Shown here piece after piece: positions 37,486 to 46,420 of a stretch of 64,000 bases of DNA. The stretch spans positions 1 through 64,000 of the forward strand of contig NZ_FOVR01000010.1 in NCBI RefSeq assembly GCF_900115225.1, read 5' to 3'. The notes beneath the pieces were generated by a model. The model made no database searches. It saw only the letters and a list, made by a program, of their open reading frames with translations, and had not been told where the DNA came from. The position numbers and the translations under genes are program-made. The number at the start of each line of letters is the position of its first letter. The first letter of the stretch is position 1. Source of the stretch: Cohaesibacter marisflavi. GTDB taxonomy: Bacteria > Pseudomonadota > Alphaproteobacteria > Rhizobiales > Cohaesibacteraceae.

Positions 37486-38973
37486 ATGCTGGCGGCGCAG
37501 ATAGAGCTGGATCGCAGTGACACGGATGGGCTGGCGCGGCAGCTCTTCTTGCGCATTCGGCAGTTGATTGAACAGGGGCGTTTGAAACCGGGAACGCGTC
37601 TGCCAGCCTCACGACAGTTGGCTGCGGACTTGGCTGTCGGGCGCAATACGGTGCTGTTTGCCTATGAACAATTGGGGCTTGAAGGCTATCTGGAAGCGGA
37701 CGGGCGACGTGGAACGCGCGTGAGTGAAGCATCGCGCGGGTTTCATGGTGGGCATTTTGGTGAAGGAAACGAAGAGGCGGCGCTGTCTTCTGCAAGGCTT
37801 TCCCAAAGTGCCGATCGGATGATGGCCGTGCCCCGACGTGATAAGCCCGGCTCTCTCACTTTCCTGACCGGCATGCCGGACGTGAAGGATTTCCCCCATG
37901 ATGTCTGGGCGCGTTTGTTGCGCCGCGCTGCGAGGCAGGTTGCGCTGCATGAAGAGATGTTGGGCTATGCCCATTATTCCGGTTTGCCAGCGCTTAAAGA
38001 AGCGATTATCGAGCATGCCTCGGTGGCGCGCGGAGTTGTTGCGGATGCGGATCAGGTCATGATCCTTTCCTCGGCGCAGGCTGCGCAGGATCTGGTGGCG
38101 CGTCTGTTGCTTGATGAGGGGGATGTGGCTTTGCATGAGGAGCCCGGTTATGCGGGCATGACGGCGGCTCTGAGCGCCGTGGGGGCACGCTGCTTGCCCA
38201 TTCGCATTGACGATGACGCTCCTTATCTGGCCCTTGCAGGCGACGCTGGTTTGTCTTCGTCCCCCCGACTTATCTACAGCTCGCCCTCACATCAGTTCCC
38301 GACGGGTCGGACCATGGCGCTGGAAGAGCGGCTGGCTCTTTTGCGCTATGCGCAGAGGAAGGAGTGCTTCATCCTTGAAGATGATTATGACAGCGAGTTT
38401 CATTTTTCCGGCGCTCCGATTTCCAGCCTGCAAGGCCTGGATCGGCGCGGTGTCGTTATCTATATGGGCACCTTTTCAAAGGCGCTTAATCCCGGCCTTC
38501 GGGTGGCCTATCTCATTGTTCCTAAGAGGCTTGTTGATCCTGTCAAACGCTGTTTGCGCAATGTTGGTGCGGTGCCTCCGGTTATCGTGCAATGGGCGTT
38601 GAGCGATTTTCTGCGCGAAGGCTATCTTCGCAGCCACATTACGCGCATGACGCGGGTTTATAAGGGCCGGCGTGATCGTCTGGTGTTGCTGTTGCAAGAG
38701 AGGGTCGGGGCATGGTTGCGGCCTGCGCTTCCTGATGGGGGAATACAGCTGCCAGCCTATTTTCATGGTAAGGCAATGGGGCTGGATGATCGCGCGCTGC
38801 TGGATGCCATGTTGACAAGGGGTATGGAGGGGGCGGCCTTGTCGTCTCTTTACTGGTCGGGCGAAACCTCGCCAAAGCCTGGCGTGCTTTTAGGCTTTGC
38901 GGCCAGTGATGAGGGGGCGCTTGCCAAGGGCGTTGATCAACTGGAACAGCTTCTTTGCCAGATGGCCCCTTGA
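37486..38973 (+). CDS. MocR-family (GntR-aminotransferase) transcriptional regulator
   Basis: 495 residues. An N-terminal GntR winged helix (about 10-80, QGRLKPGTRLPASRQLAADL then AVGRNTVLFAYEQLG) is joined by a linker to a full fold-type-I aminotransferase domain. The PLP lysine is in MGTFSKALNPGLRVAYLI, with EDDYDSEF as the cofactor aspartate and YSSPSHQFPTG before it. These proteins use PLP, sometimes with an amino acid, as effector; PdxR and GabR are examples. Its divergent neighbour is an FMN/PNPOx-like gene. ATG 37486 has GGAGCC seven bases upstream; ATG 37474 would add four residues. Confidence 0.9.
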   Translation: MLAAQIELDRSDTDGLARQLFLRIRQLIEQGRLKPGTRLPASRQLAADLAVGRNTVLFAYEQLGLEGYLEADGRRGTRVSEASRGFHGGHFGEGNEEAALSSARLSQSADRMMAVPRRDKPGSLTFLTGMPDVKDFPHDVWARLLRRAARQVALHEEMLGYAHYSGLPALKEAIIEHASVARGVVADADQVMILSSAQAAQDLVARLLLDEGDVALHEEPGYAGMTAALSAVGARCLPIRIDDDAPYLALAGDAGLSSSPRLIYSSPSHQFPTGRTMALEERLALLRYAQRKECFILEDDYDSEFHFSGAPISSLQGLDRRGVVIYMGTFSKALNPGLRVAYLIVPKRLVDPVKRCLRNVGAVPPVIVQWALSDFLREGYLRSHITRMTRVYKGRRDRLVLLLQERVGAWLRPALPDGGIQLPAYFHGKAMGLDDRALLDAMLTRGMEGAALSSLYWSGETSPKPGVLLGFAASDEGALAKGVDQLEQLLCQMAP

Positions 38974-39005
38974 CCTTGAGCCGTTTAGGGCTTAGTTCCC
39001 ATCGC

Positions 39006-39389
39006 ACCAGTCGGTCGGGCAGCCGCACCGGTCGCGCGAAAGCAATCCGGTGAGGAAAGTCCGGGCTCCATGAAAGCACGGTGCCGGGTAACGCCCGGCG
39101 GAGGCGACTCTAGGGAAAGTGCCACAGAAAGCAAACCGCCTGACTACGGTCAGGTTAGGGTGAAAGGGTGAGGTAAGAGCTCACCGCGCCTTCAGTAATG
39201 AAGGTGGCAGGGTAAACCCCACCGGGAGCAAAACCGAATAGGAATGATGCGGGCTTCGGCCCAGCCGGCTTTCAGGCCAGTCATTCGGGTGGGTTGCTAG
39301 AGGCATTCAGCAATGGGTGCCGCAGATGAATGGTTGCCGCGCAAGGCCTCGGTCTTGCCGTACAAAACCCGGCTTACAGACCGACTGGT
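39006..39389 (+). ncRNA. rnpB: RNase P RNA, bacterial class A
   Basis: Catalytic RNA that trims tRNA 5' leaders. The ends form helix P1: ACCAGTCGGTC (39006-39016) pairs with GACCGACTGGT (39379-39389). The conserved cores are present: GAGGAAAGTCCGGGC at 39052-39066, ACAGAAAGCAAACCGCC starting at 39124, GGTAAGAGCTCACCG near 39172, GGTAAACCCCACCGGGAGCA near 39211, and the late GGGTTGCTAGAGG that completes P4. The length of about 384 fits class A. It lies between the MocR gene and the dcw cluster. The processed 5' and 3' ends are estimated from the P1 pairing. Confidence 0.96.
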
Positions 39390-39800
39390 ATTTCTTTTCT
39401 TAACAATTTGGCAACAAAAACCCTCTTTGTGGACGGCTATCTGCTTTGCAAACCGCTGGCAGATTGATTTTTGCACTTTTCTACATGTGATTTGGAAAGC
39501 GTTAGCCAACGCTATTTGTCGTTTTAGCCAAAATACTTATCCCGATATTATTTTTGTTGCGTCTGTTTTTCTGGTTTTTCGCAACTCTTTGTTAACGTTA
39601 ACTTTCTTAGACTATCTCTCTTAAGAGGTGCGTTCTGAATCCATCAGAATCCATTGACGCCCATAATATCCCATGGTATCCCATTAAGGGTGATGCTCAG
39701 ACCATGTCGTTAGTAATGACCTAACCAAGTAAAAAATCGGTTCAACGACTGTGTCAGCGGGCAGACAAGCGGCGGTGTAGGCTTTCTGAAGGCAGTGCGT
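39390..39800. other. dcw promoter region
   Basis: 411 bases between rnpB and mraZ. The first 200 bases are AT-rich with no ORF that looks real. TTAACGTTAA, a perfect 10-base palindrome, lies at 39593-39602. The three MraZ boxes follow at 39659-39683. Confidence 0.5.
39654..39683 (+). promoter_or_regulatory. MraZ box array overlapping the dcw promoter
   Basis: Three NCCCA elements (39659-39663, 39669-39673, 39679-39683) are spaced by exactly 10 bases; on the other strand they read TGGGN-N5-TGGGN-N5-TGGGN, the known MraZ-binding pattern. A -35 TTGACG (39654-39659) and a -10-like TATCCC 17 bases later overlap the boxes, so MraZ binding should repress its own operon. Confidence 0.82.
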
Positions 39801-40280
39801 ATGGACGATTTCGTGTCCAATTATGTGAATCGGCTGGATTCAAAGGGTCGGGTGTCTATCCCGGCTCCTTATCGGCAGATTCTTGCCCGCGAAGGCACTG
39901 AAGGGCTGTTTTGCAGTCCGTCTATGGACCGTGCTGCTGTCGATGCTGGTGGCCATGGTTTGCGCAAGGCAATTGATGAATATCTCGAGCCTTTCGATGT
40001 TTTCACCGAAGAGCGCGAGATACTTGCAACGGCTCTGCTGGGTGAAAGCGAGAGTCTGAAGATCGACAAGGATGGACGCGTGGTATTGAGCGAGAAAATC
40101 AAGGCGCATACCGGTATCACGGACTCTGTGGTCTTCGTGGGGCATGGCTATAAGTTCCAGATTTGGCAGCCCGAAAAATATGAAGCTTTCAAGGTGGAAG
40201 CCGCCAAGGAAGCAATCGCGCTTCGCAAATCCCTGAGCGCGCGCCGTCAGGCGCTACGGCAGGCAGGGGAAGGAGCGTAA
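39801..40280 (+). CDS. mraZ: Transcriptional regulator MraZ
   Basis: 159 residues with two SpoVT/AbrB-like beta repeats: the first with VNRLDSKGRVSIPAPYRQIL, the second with ESLKIDKDGRVVLSEKIKAH. MraZ forms a ring-shaped oligomer that binds TGGG repeats and represses the dcw operon. The boxes are present upstream. ATG 39801 is chosen because GAAGG lies 8 bases before it, whereas GTG 39795 would be too close to that site. The basic C-terminal tail (ALRKSLSARRQALRQ) is a little longer than in E. coli. It is first in the cluster, one base before rsmH. Confidence 0.94.
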   Translation: MDDFVSNYVNRLDSKGRVSIPAPYRQILAREGTEGLFCSPSMDRAAVDAGGHGLRKAIDEYLEPFDVFTEEREILATALLGESESLKIDKDGRVVLSEKIKAHTGITDSVVFVGHGYKFQIWQPEKYEAFKVEAAKEAIALRKSLSARRQALRQAGEGA

Positions 40281-40281
40281 T

Positions 40282-41322
40282 ATGACATCTTCCACACAAA
40301 TGGACCCAGACGGCTCTGGCTCTGCAGCGCGCCATGTGCCTGTTCTGCTCAAGCCTGTGATTGATGCGCTTGCACCCGAGGAAGGGCAGTGGGTTCTGGA
40401 TGGGACCTTCGGTTTTGGCGGCTATTCGGAAGCTATTCTCAAGTGCGGCGCCAATGTCCTTGGTGTGGATCGTGACCCGGAAGCGGCTGATCGTGCGGCT
40501 GTGCTTCAGGCGCAATATGGCGATAAATTGAAATTCGTGGCGGGATGCTTTGGCGAGCTGGCGGACATCGCCGACGAAGCAGGGTGCGCGCCGCTTGATG
40601 CTGTCGTGCTGGATATCGGCGTTTCATCCATGCAGTTGGATGAGGCTGAACGCGGCTTTTCCTTTATGAATGACGGGCCTCTGGACATGCGCATGTCCCA
40701 GAGCGGACCGACAGCGGCGGATGTCATCAACGACTATTCCGAGGCAGAGCTGGTGCGGATTTTTCGCGAGCTTGGTGAGGAAAAGCAGGCACGCCGTATT
40801 GCTGGGTCCATTGTGGCACGTCGTGGCTCCGTTCCCTTTTCGCGCACGCTGGATCTGGCCAATGTGATCGAGCGTGTCGTGGGCCGTAAACCCCAGCAGA
40901 AAATTCACCCAGCAACCCGCGTTTTTCAGGCTCTGCGCATTTTTGTGAATGGTGAGCTGGACGAATTAGTTGATGGGCTCGTCGCCGCTGAGCGCTGCCT
41001 GAAGCCGGGCGGCAAGCTGGTCGTTGTTACCTTCCACTCTCTGGAAGACCGGATTGTGAAGCGCTTCTTTCAGGAGCGTTCGAAAACCCATGCAGGCGGA
41101 TCTCGTCATATGCCGGAGCAGGATCTGGCGGCTCCCAGCTTTGACATGCTGGTGAAGGGCGGGGTTGGGCCTGATGAGGAAGAACTGGAGCGCAATCCGC
41201 GTGCACGCTCGGCCAAGATGCGAGCCGGAGTGCGGACAGGTGCGGCTCCTCATATGTTGGATGCGAGCGGGCTTGGATTGCCCCGAATGTTGGCGGAGAG
41301 CCGCTCTGGAGGCCTTTCATGA
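40282..41322 (+). CDS. rsmH: 16S rRNA (cytosine-1402 N4)-methyltransferase
   Basis: 346 residues. Near the start RHVPVLLKPVIDALAP, then the SAM motif LDGTFGFGGYSEAIL, LDIGVSSMQLDEAERGFSF and PLDMRM, and late VVVTFHSLEDRIVK, all specific to RsmH (MraW). It methylates C1402 in the decoding centre of the 30S subunit. The stop overlaps the ftsL start by four bases (ATGA). AGGGGAAGGAG precedes the ATG inside the end of mraZ. Normal length and complete motifs. Confidence 0.96.
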   Translation: MTSSTQMDPDGSGSAARHVPVLLKPVIDALAPEEGQWVLDGTFGFGGYSEAILKCGANVLGVDRDPEAADRAAVLQAQYGDKLKFVAGCFGELADIADEAGCAPLDAVVLDIGVSSMQLDEAERGFSFMNDGPLDMRMSQSGPTAADVINDYSEAELVRIFRELGEEKQARRIAGSIVARRGSVPFSRTLDLANVIERVVGRKPQQKIHPATRVFQALRIFVNGELDELVDGLVAAERCLKPGGKLVVVTFHSLEDRIVKRFFQERSKTHAGGSRHMPEQDLAAPSFDMLVKGGVGPDEEELERNPRARSAKMRAGVRTGAAPHMLDASGLGLPRMLAESRSGGLS

Positions 41323-41690
41323 GCAGACTCATCAATTTTCTTCTCGTTCTTTTTGCTCTGATGGGAGCCTTCTGGCTCTTTCAGGTGAAGCATGAGGCCA
41401 AAGAGGAGGGGGAGAAAATCGCCATCTTGAAGGGGCAAATCCAGGATGAGAAAGACGCTCTTCTGCTGCTCAAGGCAGAGTGGAGCTATCTCAACCGCCC
41501 CCAGCGTATCCAGCGGCTGACGGATGAGTTCTCTGACCAGTTGGGGCTGAAGACGATCGAGCCCTATCAGATCGGTGATATCGGCGATGTGCCTGATCGT
41601 TCGGGCGAGGCTACGCTGCCCGGTGCCGTGGTTGATGATCTGGAAGAGCTGCTTGAGCACGCTCATCCCGCATCAGCGAAAAGGCAATAG
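41319..41690 (+). CDS. ftsL: Cell division protein FtsL
   Basis: 123 residues: a short N-terminus, one membrane helix (about 4-20, LINFLLVLFALMGAFWLF), then a periplasmic coiled coil (about 20-65) with AILKGQIQDEKDALLLLKAE and the conserved SYLNRPQRIQRLTDE, the alphaproteobacterial FtsL signature. It bridges FtsQ to FtsW/FtsI in the divisome. Identification rests on position between rsmH and ftsI, topology and the LNRPERIQ-like motif. Translationally coupled to rsmH. Confidence 0.92.
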   Translation: MSRLINFLLVLFALMGAFWLFQVKHEAKEEGEKIAILKGQIQDEKDALLLLKAEWSYLNRPQRIQRLTDEFSDQLGLKTIEPYQIGDIGDVPDRSGEATLPGAVVDDLEELLEHAHPASAKRQ

Positions 41691-41699
41691 GGGGCGGTC

Positions 41700-43433
41700 A
41701 TGGTTGATACTTCTGGCGAATTCAACATAGCAAGCACGATCGATCATCGTTTCGATTTCGAAGGGGCGAACAAGGAACGATCACGGGCAACGCGCGGGCG
41801 TATCCTGATGGCCATGGGGGTCTTCGGTTTGTGCTTCATGGCGATGTTCGCGCGTCTTGTCATGCTCGGGCTGGATAGCCCTGCAATGGCGCAAATGGGC
41901 TCTGCCCAAGGCGCAATCGCGACGTTCCGCCCTGATTTGGTTGACCGCAATGGCGAAATTCTGGCAACAGACATCAAGACTGCCTCTATTTATGCCGAGC
42001 CGAACCGTATTATTGATGTGGAAGAGGCTCTGGATGCGATTACGGGTGTGTTCCCGGATCTGGATTCCCAGTCACTGCGCCGTCGCTTGTCCAACAAGAA
42101 GCTTGGCTTTACCTGGATCAAGCGCGAGGTGACGCCAAAGCAGCAGCAGGCCATTCACGAGAAGGGTATTCCGGGGCTTGGCTACAAGAGCGAGAATAAG
42201 CGCTTTTATCCCGCAGGGCCGACCGCTTCCCATATTCTGGGCATCGTCAATGTCGATAATGTCGGTATTGCCGGTATGGAAAAATATATCGACGCCGCTG
42301 GTTTGGCAAAGGCTGATGGCGGGCCTGCCGGGAGCTCGATGGAGCCTGATCCTGTCAAATTGTCCATTGATTTGCGCGTGCAGCACGCACTGCGTGATGA
42401 ATTGTACAAGAGCATGACCAAGTTCAAGTCGATTGCGGCTGCGGGCATCGTGCTTGATGTCAAGGATGGGGAAGTGCTGGGCATGGTTTCCCTGCCGGAC
42501 TTCGATCCCAACAATCCGGTCGATGTCAACAAACCAGATCGTCTGAACCGCATGACCGCAGGTGTTTATGAAATGGGGTCCGTCTTCAAGACCATGACGG
42601 TGGCCATGGCGCTGGATTCCGGCTCGGTTCACCTGAATGACAGCTTTGATGCGCGCCAGCCGATCCGTGTGCGGGGCAGCACCATCAGCGACTTCCATGC
42701 TAAGAAACGGATTTTGTCGGTTCCTGAGATCTACATCTATTCATCCAACGTCGGGTCAGCCAAAATGGCGCTCAAGGTTGGCAAGGAAGGTCATCGGGAC
42801 TTCCTGCGTAAAGCACATCTGCTTGATCGCGTGAGAACAGAGCTGCCCGAAACCGCAGCGCCGGTCTATCCATCGGTAAAGCGCTGGACCGATCTTTCCA
42901 CCATGACGATCAGTTTCGGCCATGGCTTGCAGGTGACGCCTTTGCAGTTTGCTGCTTCTGCTGCGGCTCTTGTAAATGGTGGCTATTATGTCAAACCCAC
43001 TTTCCTCAAGATGAGTGATCAGGAGAAAGCCGGCGTCGATCATTCGGACCGTGTTGTCAGTGAACAAACGAGCGCCGAGGTGCGTTATTTGATGCGTCTC
43101 AATGCGGTCAAGGGATCTGGCAAGCGCAGCCGTGTTGATGGCTATCTGGTTGGTGGCAAAACGGGCACCGCCGAGAAGGTGGTTGACGGCAAGTATGACA
43201 ATCATAAATTACGCAACTCATTTCTGGCTGCTTTCCCGATCGACAATCCGCGTTACATCGTTCTGGTGATGCTCGATGAGCCCAAAGGCCTCAAGGAAAC
43301 CTACGGCTATGCGACCGCTGGTGTGAATGCCGCGCCCACTGCAGGGGCAGTTATCCGCAGAGTGGGCTCTATTTTGGGGGTTAAACCACGATTTGGACAA
43401 AAGATAGTTCCAACCGTCGAGGCATCCTTTTAA
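41700..43433 (+). CDS. ftsI: Septal peptidoglycan transpeptidase FtsI (PBP3)
   Basis: 577 residues. One N-terminal membrane helix (about 37-57), a dimerisation/pedestal domain starting RPDLVDRNGEILATD, then the transpeptidase domain with the nucleophile Ser294 in SVFK, Ser348-Ser-Asn350 and Lys487-Thr-Gly. It crosslinks septal murein in partnership with FtsW and is a beta-lactam target. GGGGGCGG lies before the ATG, 9 bases after ftsL. Length and motifs are typical. Confidence 0.96.
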   Translation: MVDTSGEFNIASTIDHRFDFEGANKERSRATRGRILMAMGVFGLCFMAMFARLVMLGLDSPAMAQMGSAQGAIATFRPDLVDRNGEILATDIKTASIYAEPNRIIDVEEALDAITGVFPDLDSQSLRRRLSNKKLGFTWIKREVTPKQQQAIHEKGIPGLGYKSENKRFYPAGPTASHILGIVNVDNVGIAGMEKYIDAAGLAKADGGPAGSSMEPDPVKLSIDLRVQHALRDELYKSMTKFKSIAAAGIVLDVKDGEVLGMVSLPDFDPNNPVDVNKPDRLNRMTAGVYEMGSVFKTMTVAMALDSGSVHLNDSFDARQPIRVRGSTISDFHAKKRILSVPEIYIYSSNVGSAKMALKVGKEGHRDFLRKAHLLDRVRTELPETAAPVYPSVKRWTDLSTMTISFGHGLQVTPLQFAASAAALVNGGYYVKPTFLKMSDQEKAGVDHSDRVVSEQTSAEVRYLMRLNAVKGSGKRSRVDGYLVGGKTGTAEKVVDGKYDNHKLRNSFLAAFPIDNPRYIVLVMLDEPKGLKETYGYATAGVNAAPTAGAVIRRVGSILGVKPRFGQKIVPTVEASF

Positions 43434-43477
43434 ACCTTGGGGTAAGGTTGTCGTGAATCGGGCCGGAGTGCTGTTGG

Positions 43478-44974
43478 ATGAAAGTGGTGGAATTGCTGGG
43501 CGGACTTGAAGAGCCCATTGCGGATTTTCTTTTGGTGAATTTGGGCGAGAAGGATGTAACCGGTATTACCGGAGACAGCCGTCTTGTTGAAAAAGGGTTT
43601 ATCTTTGTCGGGGTGCCTGGCTCGCAGGTCGATGGGGCGCAATTTGTTCCCAAGGCTCTGGAGCAGGGTGCCATATTGGCGATCATCTCTGATCAATCCG
43701 CGTTGCCTCGTGATTTTGACCCTAGCGGTAAGCCTATTTTCCGTCTGCAAGATCCGCATCTGGCTCTGGCCAATCTGGCTGGGTCATTCTACAAGGTGGC
43801 GCTTGAAAAGGTTGCCGCTGTAACCGGCACCAACGGTAAAACCTCCATCGCTTCCTTCTTGCGTCAGATCTGGGCGGCCAGTGGCCAATGCGCGGCCAAT
43901 ATTGGCACGATCGGCATTGAAGGCCCTTCGGGCAGTTCCTATGGTGGCCTGACGACCCCGGATCCCGTTGGCATGATGCAGAGTGTGAGCGCTCTGGTAG
44001 ACGAAGGGGTGACCCATCTAGCTCTTGAAGCGTCCAGCCATGGTCTGGAACAAAAGCGCCTTGATTGCCTGCCGGTCGATATCGGCGCTTTCACAAACCT
44101 TACCCGCGACCATCTGGACTATCACGGTACCCTTGAGAATTACCGCGATGCCAAAAGTCAGCTCTTTTCCCGTTTGGTCAAAGCTGATGGAACGGCGATC
44201 ATCAATCTTGATGATGCCAGCGGCGCTCATTTTCTGGCCGTGGCCAAAAAGAGGGGGCTGACATGCCTCACGGTTGGCCATGACAGCAAGGCCGATCTGG
44301 TCATTCAGTCCATCTTTGTTGAGGGGCTCGATCAGATTGTCACGCTTTCCGGGCTCTGGGGGGATGTTTCTTGCAAGGTGCCGTTGGTCGGGGCCTTTCA
44401 GGTTTCCAACGTGTTGGTTGCCGGCCTGATGGCTCATGCCAGCGGCGTTGAAGCCGCTGATATCCTCAAGGCAATTCCGGAGCTCAAGGGGGCTTGCGGC
44501 CGCATGGAGCTGGTTGCTCATGCGGGCGAAGACACCGCCATCTATGTTGATTATTCCCACACGCCGGATTCTCTGGAAGTTGCGCTCAAGGCGTTGCGGC
44601 CTTTCGTCAAGGGGCGTTTGATTGTTGTCTTTGGCGCAGGTGGTGATCGGGATACGGGCAAGCGTCCGATGATGGGACAGGTGGCTAATGATTTCGCCGA
44701 CTATGCCATTGTTACTGACGACAATCCGCGTTCGGAAGATCCTGCCTTTATCCGTGCTGCCGTCATGGAACCTGTTGAAAACGGGGTCGAAATCGGCGGT
44801 CGTCAGGATGCCATTTCCTATGGTGTCGACATGATGAAGCCGGGTGACATTCTGCTGGTTGCCGGCAAGGGCCATGAGCGCGGGCAGACCGTTCTGGGCG
44901 AAACGCTTCCTTTCTCCGATCATGAGGCCGTTGCCAAGGCTTTGGCAGAGAGTGGCAAGGGAGAGATGGTGTGA
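43478..44974 (+). CDS. murE: UDP-MurNAc-tripeptide synthetase MurE
   Basis: 498 residues. Three Mur-ligase domains: the N-terminal UDP-binding domain with GITGDSRLVEKGFIFVGVPG, the ATPase domain with the P-loop GTNGKTS (from residue 117) and LEASSHGLEQKRLD, and the C-terminal domain with the substrate loop DNPRSEDP, the meso-diaminopimelate-specific DNPR motif. So it adds meso-DAP rather than lysine. Its stop overlaps the murF GTG start. The ribosome-binding site before the ATG is weak. Confidence 0.95.
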   Translation: MKVVELLGGLEEPIADFLLVNLGEKDVTGITGDSRLVEKGFIFVGVPGSQVDGAQFVPKALEQGAILAIISDQSALPRDFDPSGKPIFRLQDPHLALANLAGSFYKVALEKVAAVTGTNGKTSIASFLRQIWAASGQCAANIGTIGIEGPSGSSYGGLTTPDPVGMMQSVSALVDEGVTHLALEASSHGLEQKRLDCLPVDIGAFTNLTRDHLDYHGTLENYRDAKSQLFSRLVKADGTAIINLDDASGAHFLAVAKKRGLTCLTVGHDSKADLVIQSIFVEGLDQIVTLSGLWGDVSCKVPLVGAFQVSNVLVAGLMAHASGVEAADILKAIPELKGACGRMELVAHAGEDTAIYVDYSHTPDSLEVALKALRPFVKGRLIVVFGAGGDRDTGKRPMMGQVANDFADYAIVTDDNPRSEDPAFIRAAVMEPVENGVEIGGRQDAISYGVDMMKPGDILLVAGKGHERGQTVLGETLPFSDHEAVAKALAESGKGEMV

Positions 44975-46374
44975 CTGCACTTTGGGCATCGGGGGAATTT
45001 GTTCAGGCCATTGCGCCGCTCGGTCAGCCCGGGGCGATTGACGATGTGTCGGGGATTTCTATCGATAGCCGCACAGTGGGCGCAGGCGATGCCTTCTTTG
45101 CCATTAAGGGTGATCGCTTTGACGGGCATGCCTTTGCGCGCGCGGCTCTTGATGGCGGAGCTGCTGTGGTCGTGCTGGAAGAGGCACAAAAGAGCGATTT
45201 TTCAGATCTCACTGAACGGGTCTTGTTCGTGGAAGATGTGCTCAAGGCGTTGGAGCGCCTTGGTTGCGCTGCGCGGGCGCGTGTGGCTGGCAAGGTTATT
45301 GCCATTACCGGCAGTGTGGGTAAGACGAGCACGAAAGATGCTTTGTGGGCTGCCTTGAAGCCGAGCGGCAAGGTGCATGCTGCCGTATCGTCTTTCAATA
45401 ATCACTGGGGCGTTCCCCTTACGCTTGCGCGCATGCCTCGCGATACAGAATTCGGCATTTTTGAAGTGGGGATGAATCATCCCGGTGAGATTCGTCATCT
45501 TATCGGAATGGTGCAACCGGATCTGGCGGTGATCACCACCATCGTTGCTGCGCATATTGGAAACTTTTCCAGCATCGATGACATTGCAGCAGCAAAGGCG
45601 GAAATATTCGAGGGCGTGGTTCCCGGCGGAGCTGCGCTTTTTAATGGCGATATTGCGTTTGCCGACTTCCTTGCAGAACGGGCAAAGGCTGAGGGCGTTG
45701 CCCATATTTACCGCTTTGGACGGACTGCGGGCGCAGATGTGCAGCTTTCTGCGCTTGATCTTCAGGCGGATGGTTCAGATGTATCTGTTGATCTGCTCGG
45801 TAATATGGTGCAGTGCCATATCGGCGCTCCGGGTGAGCATTTGGCGCATAATGCGCTGGCTGTTCTGGGGGCTGTGTCCTTGGTGGGGGGGGATGTGAAG
45901 GCTGCGTCTGAAGCGCTGGCTGGCCATGGGGCCAGCAAGGGGCGAGGGCAGCGTCATACCCTCTGTGCGGAAGGGGGCGACTTGCTTGTAATCGATGAGA
46001 GTTACAACGCCAACCCATCCTCTATTGCCGCAGCCCTTGCTGCGCTGGGGCTGATAACGACGTCTGGTCGCAAGATCGCCGTATTGGGCGATATGCTTGA
46101 GCTTGGTGACGACAGCAAGGCCATGCATGAAGGTGTGCTTGAGCCTTTGTTGGCCGCAGATGTTGATCTTGTTTTTCTGTGCGGGCCAGAGATGGCCCAT
46201 CTTTGGGAAAAACTACCTATGACACGGCGCGGTGCCTATGCTAAAGCGTCGGCTGATCTGATTTCCCCTGTTCTTGCTGCTGTCAAAGCAGGGGATTCAG
46301 TCATGGTCAAAGGCTCCCTTGGCTCCAGAATGGGCCCGATTGTGGCGGCTTTGTTGGAAGAATTTAAGAAATAA
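44971..46374 (+). CDS. murF: UDP-MurNAc-pentapeptide synthetase MurF
   Basis: 467 residues, GTG start within the overlap GTGA with the murE stop, preceded by GGGAGA. The N-terminal domain shows ISIDSRTVGAGDAFFAIKGDR; the ATPase domain has ITGSVGKTSTKDALW and FEVGMNHPGEI; the C-terminal domain has VIDESYNANPSSIAAAL and AVLGDMLELGD. It ligates D-Ala-D-Ala (made by Ddl in the same cluster) to UDP-MurNAc-tripeptide in the cytoplasm. Complete and unremarkable. Confidence 0.95.
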   Translation: MTALWASGEFVQAIAPLGQPGAIDDVSGISIDSRTVGAGDAFFAIKGDRFDGHAFARAALDGGAAVVVLEEAQKSDFSDLTERVLFVEDVLKALERLGCAARARVAGKVIAITGSVGKTSTKDALWAALKPSGKVHAAVSSFNNHWGVPLTLARMPRDTEFGIFEVGMNHPGEIRHLIGMVQPDLAVITTIVAAHIGNFSSIDDIAAAKAEIFEGVVPGGAALFNGDIAFADFLAERAKAEGVAHIYRFGRTAGADVQLSALDLQADGSDVSVDLLGNMVQCHIGAPGEHLAHNALAVLGAVSLVGGDVKAASEALAGHGASKGRGQRHTLCAEGGDLLVIDESYNANPSSIAAALAALGLITTSGRKIAVLGDMLELGDDSKAMHEGVLEPLLAADVDLVFLCGPEMAHLWEKLPMTRRGAYAKASADLISPVLAAVKAGDSVMVKGSLGSRMGPIVAALLEEFKK

Positions 46375-46420
46375 ACCGGAAGCTTGAACCGGTAGCGTAT
46401 GTGAAAGGCCTGTATCTAAG

